Below, piece after piece: positions 35,437 through 48,000 of a stretch of 64,000 bases of DNA. Both the position numbers and the translations under genes were made by a program. The DNA is from Quercus robur. Taxonomy: Eukaryota; Streptophyta; Magnoliopsida; Fagales; Fagaceae. The stretch spans positions 372,001-436,000 of the forward strand of contig NC_065537.1 of assembly GCF_932294415.1 (NCBI RefSeq). Direction: 5' to 3'. Position 1 is the stretch's first letter; every line of letters begins with the position of its first letter. Below the pieces are notes generated by a model, which had not been told where the DNA came from, searched no databases, and saw only the letters and a program-made list of their open reading frames with translations.

Positions 35437-35813
35437 GTTGTCACAGCATCTAAACATGAGTAAGAATGTCATATTCTAAATTTATTATTATCATTCCAAC
35501 TAAAAATTATCTCTTAGATAGAATTTATAAAATAATCATATAAATTCATTTGATATAAATAATTAATGCACAACTATAAATAATTGATATAAGCATTTAC
35601 TGTATTGACTAATTTAATGAACTAATCCTTTGATATAAATGCAAACTTTGTTGATTTAGAACCCTAAATAAAGAGAACTTCAAGGAATGCTCCATATGGC
35701 ACAAATGCTAGAATTTTCTTTTTGAGATTTTTTTTTTTTTTTTTTGTGCATTTAGAGAATTAAAATATAAAAATGCTAGAATTTTTTGCTCTCATTAAAT
35801 TAAAAGATGCTAT

Positions 35814-36854
35814 TGTAAAATTTTGATTTCCAACTAGCTTGTGTTGGCTTTAATTCCGTGCCAAATTTTATTTTAATTTCTTCAATCATTTTCCCTATAT
35901 GTATGTGGGATTATTTATAAGGGATGAGTGTAATAGATCGGTGAAGAATCAAGCTTCAAAAGATGAATCAGTGCAGTTCATGAGTAGCTCGCAAGAAGCA
36001 ACCCGCAAAAAGGCCACGTGTGAAGCACATAACTGGACGCCAGGCTGTTAAGTTCGCGAGTGTTTCGTGAGAAAGGTCATCCCGCAAAGTACCCACGAAA
36101 AATTCTATTTGGCAAAAAGTGAAGTTGCTTTACCAAATTCTTTACCTACACTATAAATACTCTCATTACCCACAAATTGTATAGAGTACTTTTTAGGAGA
36201 GAAAACCCTAGCAAATACACTTGAGAGTTAGAGATTGTTATACCCATAATCATCTACACATTTCCTTGTGGTTTTCCTCAACTCTTACCTCTCCATCTCT
36301 AGATCCTTGAGAGGTTGTCAGCCTAAATACTTACCGCAACCCATTCTAAGTCTTAAGTGAGATTTTGGTGTTATTGGGAAGTATTGGAAGAAGTCATTCG
36401 TTGGCAGATGCAATCCAGCTGAATTGTAGGATCTGGAAAGCAAGAGAAAATGACTCCGAGATGTCCGTTAGTAGTAGGAGCTTGGAGAGCTCAAGTACAT
36501 GGGGTAGACTAAGCTTAAAGGGTCTTTTGTTATTCATGTACTCCAACTTTATTCTCTAGTAGATCAATTTCGACTTGGAGGGTCGCGGAGAGGTTTTTCA
36601 CCGAGTTCTTTAGTTTACTCTTTGATAACACGTCTTGGTGTTATCTTGTGTTTACATCTCTTTTCCCTACTCTTTAAGCTTTCATTTTATTATTGATAAT
36701 GGATAAATATGGCTTAGGATAGTGTTATTGGTTCATTGCACACATTCACTCTTGTTCTGCACTTTGTTTAAGTTAGAATAAAAGCAATCTAGATGTAATT
36801 TTTAATTGGGGGTCTAAACAAGATCTTGTATTTTAGCACAAATCTGAGCTTTCA
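35814..36854 (+). repeat. 5' LTR of the Sirevirus-like element
   Basis: Contains a TATA-like ctataaata (about 36151) and the words gttcgcgag and gcgagtgtttcg in the U3 region. It ends gctttca, two bases before the PBS. Confidence 0.92.
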
Positions 36855-36856
36855 AT

Positions 36857-36868
36857 TGGTATCAGAGC
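36857..36868 (+). promoter_or_regulatory. Primer-binding site (initiator tRNA-Met) of the Sirevirus-like element
   Basis: TGGTATCAGAGC, two bases after the 5' LTR. Confidence 0.92.
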
Positions 36869-36918
36869 GGGTACACTTGTCGGATTTCAATATCCTTGTG
36901 TGATCTTAGATCCCTTTT

Positions 36919-39900
36919 TGCTATGGATAATGGATATGGCAATGGAAAAGGCTAACATGAATTATGGTTCATGTGTTTATGATAACGACTCTATGAGCAT
37001 CTTTGGAGATTGTCCTCGTAATGAGCTCTTAGAGTTATTAAAGTCTAAGAAACATGTTAGAATGTTCATACACATGTTGAAATGTCTAAAGCATAGAAAT
37101 CATGAGCTTCATAATAGCTTGTATGAGTCTAATTCCTTAATTGCAAAGTATAAGAGGAGGAATAGACATTTGTGTAATAAGCTTGATAGTCTAAAAAGAA
37201 AGCTTCACTCATCCAAGAAAAATGTAAAGGAAGATGAGTCTTGCTTTGAAAAATAAGAATGTTTGTCACATGCTTGTCTTTTTGTTCATACTGCATTGAA
37301 AGTGTTTAATTTGTGTTTGTGGTATCTTGACAGTGGGTGCTTAAGGCATATGACCGGTGATAAATCTCTTTTTAAAAGCCTCAAAGAAAAGGATGATGGT
37401 TATGTGACATTTGGGGATGGTAGTCACTCACAAGTCCTTGGAAAGGGAACTATTGACATTCCGGGACTTTCATTGTTGACCGATGTTTTGCACATCAAAG
37501 AGCTAAAGGCAAACTTGTTAAGCATCACCCAAATCTGTGATGAAGATTTTTTGGTCCAAGTTTTCAAGAAAGGGTTTCTAATTCTCAGTGAAGAAGGTGT
37601 GCAAGTATTGAAGAGACTTAGGACCACCGACAATTGCTATGGCGTGGTTCCCAAGCCGAATGTATCATGCTAGAGTGCTCAAGTTAATTTGTTGGAGCTA
37701 TGACACCAACGTTTTGGACATGCCAATTACAAACGAGTGGCCAAATTTTCAAAACTTGAAGCTGTGATTGGTTTGCCAAAATTTGGAAAGATCAAGAAAA
37801 ATGTTTGTGGCCCATGTCAATTGGGAAAACAAACTAAATCAACCCATTCCAAAGTAAATGTTATTGCTACATCTCGACCATTGGAGTTGCTTCATGTTGA
37901 TCTAATGGGTCCAACAAGAATAGAAAGCATGGGTGGAAAAAGGTACCTCATGGTTGTAGTTGATGATTTCTCAAGATACTCTTGAGTGGAATTCCTTGAA
38001 GAAAAGTCGGAAGCATGCAGAAAGATGGAAAAACTTTGCAAAAAGCTTCCAAATGAAAAGGGAGTTCCTATCGTCAAAATAAGAAGTGATCATGGGAAGA
38101 AATTTGAGAATGCAAAATTTGAAACATTTTGCAATTAGCATGGAATTAAAAAGGAATTCTCAGCCCCAAAGCTCCACAACAAAATGGGGTTGTTGAAAGG
38201 AAAAACCGTGTGATACAAGAGATAGCAAGAGTAAGGCTACTTAACAAGGATATTCCACAAAAAATTTGGGCTAAAGCAGTGAATACTTCATGCCACATTA
38301 GCAATAGAATCTTCTTCCGAGCAGGAACAAATAAAACGTCATATGAGATATGAAAGGAAAAGAAGCCAATACTTCCAGGTTTTTGGTAGTAAATGCTTCA
38401 TTCTCAATGATAGGGAAAATCTTGGGAAGTTTGATGCCAAGAGTGACGAAGGGATTTTCCTAGGGTACTCCGTGAACAGCTGAGCTTATAGAGTTTACAA
38501 CAAGCATACAAAGATGGTCATGGAGTCAATAAATGTGGTTATAGATGATACCATTCCAAAAAAGAGTGTTGATGAAGATGGAGAAGCTCCAAGCCTTAAG
38601 AAGAATGATGATGACGGTAACTTTTCACAAAGCAATGATGTTGGAAGACAATCACCAGAAAAGGAAACTAATCCTATCACATTAAGAAGGGAAACTAGAT
38701 CAACCCGAGGGTCATCAAGCCTACTCACTCCTCCAGAAGTCCAGCCTCCAATCTCTCATGATGATGAGCCTTCCACTTCAAAGAAACCATCGTTAAGAGT
38801 GAGTCTAAATCATCCCAAAAGCAATATAATTAGAGTTTTGGATGAGAGCCTTTGTTTGAGAAGGGGACCTAGCTATAGTGTGAATCATGTGACGTATCAT
38901 TGCTATCTTGCTCAATTTGAACCAAAAAAGGTGGAAGAAGTCTTGAAAGATGAAAATTGGGTAGAATCCATGCACCAAGAATTACATTAATTTGTTAGAA
39001 ATGATGTATGGGAATTGGTTCTAAGACCAAAAGACACTCATGTAATTGGTACCAAGTGGATCTTCAAGAACAAGATCGATGAGGATGGTGAGGTTGTGCG
39101 AAACAAATCTAGATTGGTGGCTCAAGATTATACTCAAGTTAAAGGTGTAGACTTTGATGAGTCATTTGCTCCAGTAGCAAGACTTGAGTCAATCCAGATT
39201 CTTCTCTCCGTAGCATATATTATGAATTTCAAGCTTTATCAAATGGATGTGAAGAATGCATTTTTGAATGGGCTTCTACAAGAAGTATTTGTTGAGCAAC
39301 CAATGGGATTTCAAGATCCACATTTTCCGGACCATGTTCTACGATTGAAGAAAGCATTATATGGGTTGAAGCAAGCACCAAGGGCATGGTATGATCATTT
39401 TACATAATATCTTTTGGATCATGGTTTCAAAAGAGGTCAAGTTGACTGAACACTTTTCGTCAAACAAGATGAGAAATCTCTCTTTGTAGCTCAAGTGTAT
39501 GTGGATGACATTGTGTTTGGTTCATCAATTGATGCTCTTACTCAAGAATTTTCAGAAGAAATGAAGAAGGAATTCAAAATGAGCATGGTGGGGGAGCTAA
39601 ACTACTTCCTTGGTCTTCAAGTGAAACAAAGAAAAGATGAGATCTTCATATCTCAAGAGAAGTATGCCAAAAATCTCGTGAAGAGATTTGGTTTAGACTC
39701 CAAGAAACATGCATCTACTCCAATGAGTTCCTTGATCAAACTGAGCTTCAATCCAGTCGGTATGGAAGTAGATCAAACCCTTTACAAGAGTATTATTGGC
39801 AGTCTCCTATATCTCACTGCAAGTAGGCCGGACATATCCTTCAGTGTTGGGATATGTGCTCGTTTTTAAGCAGCTCCCAAAGAGTCCCATATGACAACAA

Positions 39901-40440
39901 TTAAAAGAATCATTTATCATGTCAATGGAACATCCGACTATGGGATTTGGTACTCAAGAGACTCAAATGAATGCCTAGCCGGATACTAGGACTCTAATTA
40001 GGTCGGGTGTGTTGATGATAGAAAGAGCACCTCAGGAGGATGTTTCTACCCCAGAAACAATTTGGTGTCATGAATGAGCAAGAAACAAAATTTAGTGTCT
40101 TTATCAACTACTGAAGCAGAATATATTGCAACGGGTAGTTGTGCTCAACTCTTATGAATGAAAAAACTTCTTCATGATTATAGGATCATTCAAGGCACCA
40201 TGTGCATTTTCTTTAACAATACAAGTGTCATTAATCTATTCAAGAACCCTGTCCAACACTCAAAGTCAAAGCATATCGAAATTCGATATCATTTATTCGA
40301 GACTTGGTGGGAGAGAAAGTTGTATGTCTAGAATCTATCAACATCGACAATCAAAAGGTTGACATTTTCACTAAACCACTTGATGGTTCTTGGTTTGAAT
40401 CCCTTCATAAGACCATCAGTGTCGGTATCATCCCTTGACT
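36919..40440 (+). pseudogene. Decayed gag-pol of the Sirevirus-like element
   Basis: Fragments in order: a gag C-terminal coiled-coil piece (to 37254; the capsid domain is deleted); protease site WYLDSGC (about 37320) with RHMTGD; GAG-pre-integrase words; integrase zinc region CGPCQLGKQ (about 37805) and core words LHVDLMGPT, SDHG and APQQNGVVERKN; RT from about 39015 with [32 protein letters not shown] and the catalytic YVDDI (about 39498); RNase H words STTEAEYIA (about 40105) and HIEIRYH. Stops or frameshifts occur near 37255, 37673, 37985, 38140, 38350, 38988, 39407, 39448, 39869 and 40156. It cannot encode a working polyprotein. Confidence 0.9.
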
Positions 40441-43190
40441 TATTTCTCTAGTGTGACCCTCATTTGATCATTGGTGCATTCATGTAGAAAGGGGCTCACA
40501 TGTCATCATGTTTCTTTTATAGGTTTTTGTTGTGTTCACCTTGCTTTTGTTGATCTTACTTTATTGCTTTGCTTTTGAGTGTGTTGAAAATTTTAAAAAC
40601 TCATAAAAGTAAAAAATCTCAAAAAGTTTAATCGCTTGTATTGTGTATATCACATCACATGTTGAGTTTGGCCTAGTACCTCCGTACTAATGGAATAGTG
40701 CATTTACGAGCTTAGCTTGTTATGTATGCACATTTTTTTGAGTGTGAACAACATCTAGAAATCTATGTTTAATTTTTGTAAATAGATCTTCAAGCTTGTC
40801 ATGAATGATTAGTTAATAGTCTTATTTGATCTTGATACATGCATAGACTTGTGCCTATATATCTCCTCACATTTACTTGTCTAGTCAAAAAGCTCTAAAA
40901 ACGTCATAATCTCTAAAAAGAGAAAGAGCTGAAAAAGTCTTGCTTCGAAAACTAGTTTGACTAGGAAAATGTGAGCAAATATGTATTTGAAATGTATGGT
41001 GCCAAAGATAAAGGCTATTCGTCAAAGAAATATCAAAACTTTCATGGCAGCACTTCTCAAAAATTGAGTTGTATTGATCAAAAGTATGAAAAATGGAAGC
41101 CAAATGAAAAGCTTTCAATCAAATGTAAACACTTTGATGAGGGGTCATATATGTTCATTTCTACTAGTGAGATAGGTCACTTGACTTCTTGCTAGTTGTG
41201 TATGACTTGATCATTGAAGTTTCATACTAGACTATGGACTAGTTCATACTTGATCCACACACACAACACACAAGTCTAATGTTCAATGAATGTCTATTTT
41301 ATTTATGTGATTGTATATGTTCAAATGTGATGTATGTGTACTCAATTATATGTGGACTAAACCAAAAAGATTTTTTTTATCATTTTATATGTATTTAGAA
41401 GTGTTTTTTCATCACTCTTTGTTTTTAACTTTTGTACTTACTTTGTTTTTCAATGTTTCAAGCTAGTTTTTGTGTTGAAAAACAGGGGGTCAGAGTCTTT
41501 TCGCAAGTGGTTTGCAAGTAGTTCGCGACTTGGCTGCAAGTCGTAAAACTAAAAAATACATTTTCTGCATTTTTGGTCATTAGACAAAGACTTTCGCGAG
41601 TAGCTCGCGAGTTCGCAACTCGTAAAATTCCCAGATCAGCTATTACATGGGTATTTCGTGAGTTTTTGGTCCAAAACTCCTCACATGTCTCTATTATGAC
41701 TATCCTCTCCAAACCCTATTTTTCAAAGCTTCAACATTAAAACCCAACTAATTTTAATTGTTTTACACTCTATAAACATCTCTAAGGTAATCTTTAACAC
41801 TTTTAATTGATTTTGATCCTTAGATTATATTTTTTGGGGGTTTTATGTTCATAGTTGAGATTTTCTCAAATTAGGGTTGGAAAACTTAATTTTTATCAAT
41901 CTTTTTTATTGGTTTTTGTTTTAAATGATGATTTGCTTTGGATGTTGGACCCTTGTGATAAAAATAACATGTATTTAAGTAAGATTTTTATATGTTCATG
42001 CATTGTTTAACATACATGTGTAGTGTGTACACTCTAAGTGTTTGATAAAATGTCTCTATGGTATTTTTTCACTCTTTTGGACTCTGATGAGTACCAATTT
42101 TGGGGAATTACTATGATTATGCATTTTTATCATGTTTTGATAATTGGTTGTGTGTTTTACACACTTTACCCCGTGAGCGTCTGCTCATGCATTGGTCATA
42201 CATCTCACATGCACACTAGATGCATCATTGATGCACACATTCTATCACTTGACATGTTTTGCATTCACTCATGCTAGTTAAGTCTTTTTAGACCTTTCAG
42301 CACATATAACATGTTCTTGTGTCTATGTCATGCCTTGGTCTATATCTTGTTTCATCATCCTTAGCATGTCATGTTTTCTTTATGCTTTGTAACATTTTGT
42401 TTTTAAGATGTTTTATCTTTTGTTTGAGTTTTATTTTCCCATTCATCTTGTACCCCTCATACATCTTATCCTTGTTCATATCTTCTTTTCTTTCCTTCAT
42501 TCCTCTTGATTCATTTGTCTATTCTTGACAAAAGGGGGGAGAGTATACTAAAGAGTATACTGGAGTGTATCGTCATTTCTATATGACTCTTGTGCACATT
42601 CTTAGGGAGAGAAATTCTATCTCGTGCACATTCGTAGGGGAAGAAATTCCATAGGGGAGATGCATATACCAAGGGGGTGAAGACATTTCTTTTCAAGAAA
42701 ATCTTGTTTTTGTTTTGTTTTACTCTATGTTTGTTTTCTTGTTTTGCTATATGGTGCCTTGAGTTACATTTAGTGTCTATGCTTTGTGGCTCTTATCGCA
42801 TTGTGTTTTTATGTTGGACATGCAATTCAATTTAGCATTGCTCTTACTTGCATTGCATGTCCGAATGATCATTTACTAGTTAAATGCTCATTGTGGTCAT
42901 TTTCTAATAAATGTTCATGTTTGATCAAGTTATGCCTTATGTCTTATATCTCTATTGGTATCATAATCGTTTTTTACTGGTTCTTTATACATGCCTTGTG
43001 TTCTACTTGTCTCATGCTTAATGAAGTTTATTTGTTATGTGCAAGTGTTTCAGGATACAGGTGTATATGGTTCAAGTGCTTCACAGCTTTTAGATATAGG
43101 TGTGAGTGAGTTTTGCCTATGTTCCCAAACTCATGTTTAAGTCTAAAGCCTGTTTAGGGGTTTTGTCACGAAATAGCCAAAGGGGGAGAT
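40441..43190 (+). other. Post-pol region of the Sirevirus-like element
   Basis: About 2.7 kb between RNase H and the 3' LTR. No credible long frame; short frames are low-complexity. A second U3-like word cluster (tcgcgagtagctcgcgag) is at about 41595. The tract acaaaaggggggagag (about 42528-42543), aagggggtg (about 42670) and the final PPT aaagggggaga (43179-43189) form a series of polypurine tracts. In related Sireviruses this space can hold an env-like ORF; none is recognisable here. Confidence 0.7.
43179..43189 (+). promoter_or_regulatory. Polypurine tract of the Sirevirus-like element
   Basis: aaagggggaga ends one base before the 3' LTR. Confidence 0.88.
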
Positions 43191-44238
43191 TGTAAAATTT
43201 ACAACTAGCTTATGTTGGCTTTAATTCCATGTCAAATTTTATTGTAATTTCTTCAATTATTTTCCCTGTATATATGTGGGTTTATTTGTAAGGTATGAGT
43301 ATGAGAGATCAGTGAAGAATCAAGCTTCAAAAGATGAATCAATGCAATTCGCGAGTAGCTTGTGAGAAGCAACCCGCAAAAAGGCCACGTGTGAAGCACA
43401 TGACTGGAAGCTAAAGAGTCACGCTAGGCTGTCTAGTTCGCGAGTGTTTCGCGAGAAGGGCCATCCCGTGAAATACCCGCGAAACATTATGTTTGGCAAA
43501 AAGTGAAGTTGCTTTACGAAATCCTTTACCCACACTATAAATACCCTCATTACCCACGAATTGTAAGGAGTGCTTTTCAGAGAGAAAACCCTAGCAAATA
43601 TACTTGAGAGTTAGAGATTGTTATACTCACAATCATCTACACATTTCCTTATGGTTTTCCTTAACTCCTATCTCTCCATCTCTAGATCCTTGAGAGGTTG
43701 TTAGCCCAAACACTTACCACACCCATTCTAAGTGTCAAGTGATATTTTGGTGCTATTGGGAAGTATTGGAAGGAACCGTTCATTGGTAGATGCAATCGGA
43801 CTGAATTGTGGGATCCGAAAAGTTAGAGAAGACAAAACTCCGAGAAGTCCATTGATAGCAGAAGCTTGGAGGGCTCAAGTACATGGGATAGACTTGGCTT
43901 GGAGGGTCTTTTGTTATTCATGTACTCCAATTTTATTCTCTAGTGGATCGATTTCGACTTGGAGGGTCACAGATAGGTTTTTCACCGAGTTCTTCGGTAT
44001 CCTCTTCGATAACATGCCTTGGTGTTATCTTGTGTTTGCATCTCTCTTCTCTACTCTTTAAGCTTTCATTTTATTGTTGATAATGGATGAATATGGCTTA
44101 GGGTAGTATTATCGATTCATTGCGCACATTTACTCTTATTTCACATTTTATTTAAGTTAGAGTAAAAGGAATTTAGATGTAATTTTTAATTAGAGGTTTG
44201 AACAAGCTCTTGTGTTTTAGTAAAAATCCGAGCTTTCA
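43191..44238 (+). repeat. 3' LTR of the Sirevirus-like element
   Basis: Second copy, with small insertions relative to the 5' copy (for example extra bases after gactggaagc near 43410). Followed by TSD gctat. Confidence 0.92.
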
Positions 44239-44243
44239 GCTAT

Positions 44244-45002
44244 GATTTTCATGGTTAACACTTTGGGACAAATCAATCAGTTGGTTTTTAACTTCCAAGA
44301 GAGGACTAGACAAAAAAGAAAGAAATAAAATAGAAGAAGCGCTAAATTAATAGTGGGTAATGTGGAAACATTGGCCAATTGTGCTATTGGGCAGATGAGG
44401 AGTTAGAATCCAAATGCAAAACGTTTCAGCTTTCATGTAAAGCGGATTGAATAGACTAAAATTAACCGAAGTGGGCCCAACAGGCCAAACTTGTCGAAGG
44501 GGATTAAATTGGTTTAAATGGACCAAAATTGACTAAAATAGATTGAAGTTGACCAAAATATAATGCGGCCTAACATAAGCGTAACAATAATGTCTATTAT
44601 ACTTAAGCTTTTAGACGCTTCGGCTTAGATACTACAGCACATAAATATTATGTGACATTAAGGGGGTGTTTGATAGGGAAGTTTGAATAATGTTGTTTGA
44701 GTGTTTTTAATATACGTGTGGATGAAAAAGTACGTGAAAATATATATAACTGTATTTAAAATACTCAAAAAATTGCTCAAAATAGGCTACCAAATGGGTC
44801 CTAAGTTCCCTTCATCTTGTTTTTTTGCATTTAGGCAGTAGCAGCCGTGTATAACAGCAGTTATGGATAGGGCTTTTGTGTTGGGAATGTTCAAGTATGT
44901 AAAGGATAACAAACTCTACTGCCGTGTCTTGTTCTTTGTTGAGTGACTGTATCTCGAGTCGACACTCGACATCCTAATAACTCCTAGTAAATACACAAAT
45001 CA
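44244..45002. other. Upstream region of the spermidine-synthase-like gene, with a small MITE candidate
   Basis: No gene. 44660-44803 has imperfect inverted ends (ttaagggggtgtttgatag on the left; ttaggacccatttggtag read inward from the right) enclosing about 110 bp of AT-rich sequence, typical of a small MITE. The remainder should hold the promoter of the gene starting at 45003; no definite TATA box was identified. Confidence 0.5.
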
Positions 45003-48000
45003 ATGTCAGGATATGTATTGGGTTTGAGGGGTTTTCAGCCTCTTCACCCAATCATCAATATCAGCCTCAGCCAAGGAAAGGGAAATGGGTCAAGCTTCTC
45101 TTTACTCACCAACTCCAACTATGTCTTTTCCAATTCCATTTCGAAACAACTAGTATTATCATTATGGAGCTCTACAACTATAACTACAACATCATCATCA
45201 TGTACTCCAAAACTAAAGACCCAAGCAACAAAGTCCCAGGCTGGTTCTTCTTCTTCATGGCCCCAACAACAAAGTCAAAAACAAGAAGAAGAAGAAGAAG
45301 AAGAAGAAGAAGAGTTTCAATTAGTGACAGCAATAAGAAGCCAATTCAACGACATTTTAATTGTCGATTCTCCAAATTCTAGGATGCTGCTTCTCGACGC
45401 TACTCGTAAGCTCTCTCATAATAAAAGTCTAGTTATTAAAACAACTTCACTCACCCCTACTTTTTGAGTTCACTTCTGACCCAGTTGTCTTTCTGTGTTT
45501 TCTTTATGTTGATGCATGCAGATAATGTTCATAGCATTCTTTACAAGGACCAGAAATGGACTGGTTCCTATTGGGTATGTCAAGCTTTTCTCTTTCTTTA
45601 TTGTTTCCTTTATTTGCTTGTATATGATAATTGAACCAGATAATTGCTACCAATTAAGCATATTAATTTAATGAATTATGCAAATTATTAGATTGTGTCC
45701 TACTTTTGGTTTTATTGTTGACAAAAATATTCATGATATTCCTTTTTCTGAGCTCGGTATTGAAGTGGTATTTAGTGGTCATAACTCATAAGCCTCTTAC
45801 ATATAGCAGGCAGTGTGAGAGTACTAATGTCAATAAGTTGGATATGCATATTTTTTCTTTCAATCAATTTCCTATGTACTCTTGGCATCTTAAGCAATGA
45901 GTATAATTGTTGTTTAGTAGTGTGCTGATGAGGTTATTGTTTATCCTTTTTTTTTTTCTTTTTTTTTTTTTTCTCATTTTGTAATAAAATATCTTCACCT
46001 TTTGTCTTTCAAATTTGATATATGGGCTTTGCCAATTGTTTCCCCAATGTTGTATCATAATCTCACAATTGAACAAAAATTCTAGTTTGAATAGTAGAGG
46101 GGAAAGTAGTTCTTAGTACCATCTGGTGAAGAGCACAATTGAACATTATAATTCTCTTGCACTAGAGTACCTTTTGTGGTAGATTTTGTCTTTTGTCTTA
46201 TCTCTCATAACCTGTTTGGTCTCAATACTTTTATTTGAAATATATTTGTCTCAAGAGTGATGAGCTGGATCCTAAGGCTTTCACTGGATTTTCTTGAGGC
46301 TTCAGCAAGAGGGAGAGGATGAATAGGATTGAAATCTGCTTTAAGATAACTTTTGGCTTCATTGATGTAATTTTTCTTGAGCATGTCTACTACTAATCAG
46401 ATCTCATGTCTCTTCTAGGCTTCTAGCAAATTGGTACTTGAGAAGGTGGAAGGGAGTGGACAATGTACTTGTTTCTGTTGTTTTTTGACTTTCCAACTAG
46501 AAATTCACCTAATTTTTTGCCAATAATGCTATTAAGCATGTTGGCATATTCACAAGTGAGTGATGTGGTTGTTAAAGTAGTAAAGTCTCATATTGGATAA
46601 TAATGACAAGAGTGAGTAGTTAATAACATAATTGGGTCCATTGGCTATAGCTTTTGGGTCAAGCGGTGCCCCGATATATTATATTAACTCCTCTATTGGA
46701 ATCTTCCCAAGGTGTTATCTGCCCAACAAAGTAGATAGGAGTGTACACTAAATAATAACCAGAAACTAGTCAACTACTGTCACCGGGCAACCATGCTTAG
46801 TTGTCTGCACAAAGATAGATCCCCTTTCAGTTGATACAATATCTCATGAAGGTCATGAAGAGTGGGTGAAAAGAGAATTGTGTAAATTTCATCCTTCAAA
46901 CTTACTAATAAATAAAAAGGGGGAAAAAGAGTATAGGATGTGAGAGAGAGAATCCATAATGACTAATTAATTATCTTAAGTTATAGAGTTCCTACTACTT
47001 ATGTTTCCTCTTGACACCACATGCTCTGATTCCTGCTTTCCATGTCCTGAAGTTTTCCTGTTATTGTATGATGTGGCAGAGTCTTAACTTTGCCATGTAG
47101 ACGATAAGTGACTGGTTCATTTACATGGTTTTCTTCCTTAGCTGATGTGTTTTCCTTGGGAAGTTGAGGAAAAAAAAAAGCTTTTTTCTAGTGTTTGATG
47201 CCACTCCATGCATCCTTTGGAGTAGCCTCAAAATTTCAAGAAGAATATTGTATTTTATGATCTTTGTGATCTATTCATCTGATAAGACGCTAAGAATTCT
47301 CATAACAAAAAAAATGTACGATAAGCTTTTTACAAATTTTTAGAGGGCAATGGATTTTTATTTTTTTTTAATGACATGGAACCTCACCAAGGCGGCCCCA
47401 TCCCTATGAGTAATTCACAGATACACGACTCCACCCACCAGAAAAAAAATATTATATTATGCTACCAGTCTCAGCTGTCCATTCGATGTTAAAAATCGTT
47501 CAAATGTTTAATTTTATGTTAAGGTTATCACTACCTGATTATTTTTCTCAAATTCTTTGTACTTGGAGAAATAAAGAATACAGCCATGAGGAAGTTACAT
47601 CCTGCTCGTTTACCCTCACTCTCTGTGCAAACATTTATGTGTGCTTTTGTGTGTGTGCGCATGTCTTTTAATTGAAAAATAAAATTCCTTTCCATTGATG
47701 GGTTCTTTGAATGTGTTGCATTATTCAGGATGAGTTTGCTAGCTTGCCGGCTATTGTCCCAAAAGGTCCCATTGCTATCTTTGGTTTGGTAACTCTTTGG
47801 AATAATGTGGATATCTTCTTTGAGATTATTGTAATATATATATATATATATCTTTCTGAACCAAACTTGTTATTTCATGAATGAAATATTATTCTAATTG
47901 TGTCAGGGTGGGGGAACTACTGCTCGTCTAATGCTTGACTTGTGGCCATCATTGCAACTTGAAGGCTGGGAGATTGATGAAATTGTAGGGTACACTAAGT

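Larger units (their letters stand above)
35814..44238 (+). mobile_element. Copia LTR retrotransposon, Sirevirus-like, degenerate
   Basis: LTRs of 1041 bp (35814-36854) and 1048 bp (43191-44238), starting tgtaaaattt and ending gagctttca, flank an 6336-bp interior. The target site gctat is repeated at 35809-35813 and 44239-44243. PBS (TGGTATCAGAGC) and PPT sit at the expected places. Pol order is protease, integrase, RT, RNase H, the Copia order, but many stops and frameshifts break it. Most of gag is missing. About 2.7 kb lies between pol and the 3' LTR and contains additional PPT-like tracts (acaaaaggggggagag near 42528), a Sirevirus trait. LTRs differ by roughly 10% by eye over the first 250 bp, so it is older than the minus-strand Copia at 11-16 kb. 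Confidence 0.93.

Noticed and set aside
41458-43109. Several open frames in the post-pol region that might be an env-like gene
   Set aside because: Short, low-complexity and without start, signal peptide or membrane pattern shared with known Sirevirus ORFs.
46560-46760. Possible LTR- or SINE-like repeat in intron 2 of the spermidine-synthase-like gene
   Set aside because: No terminal structure or target duplication visible.
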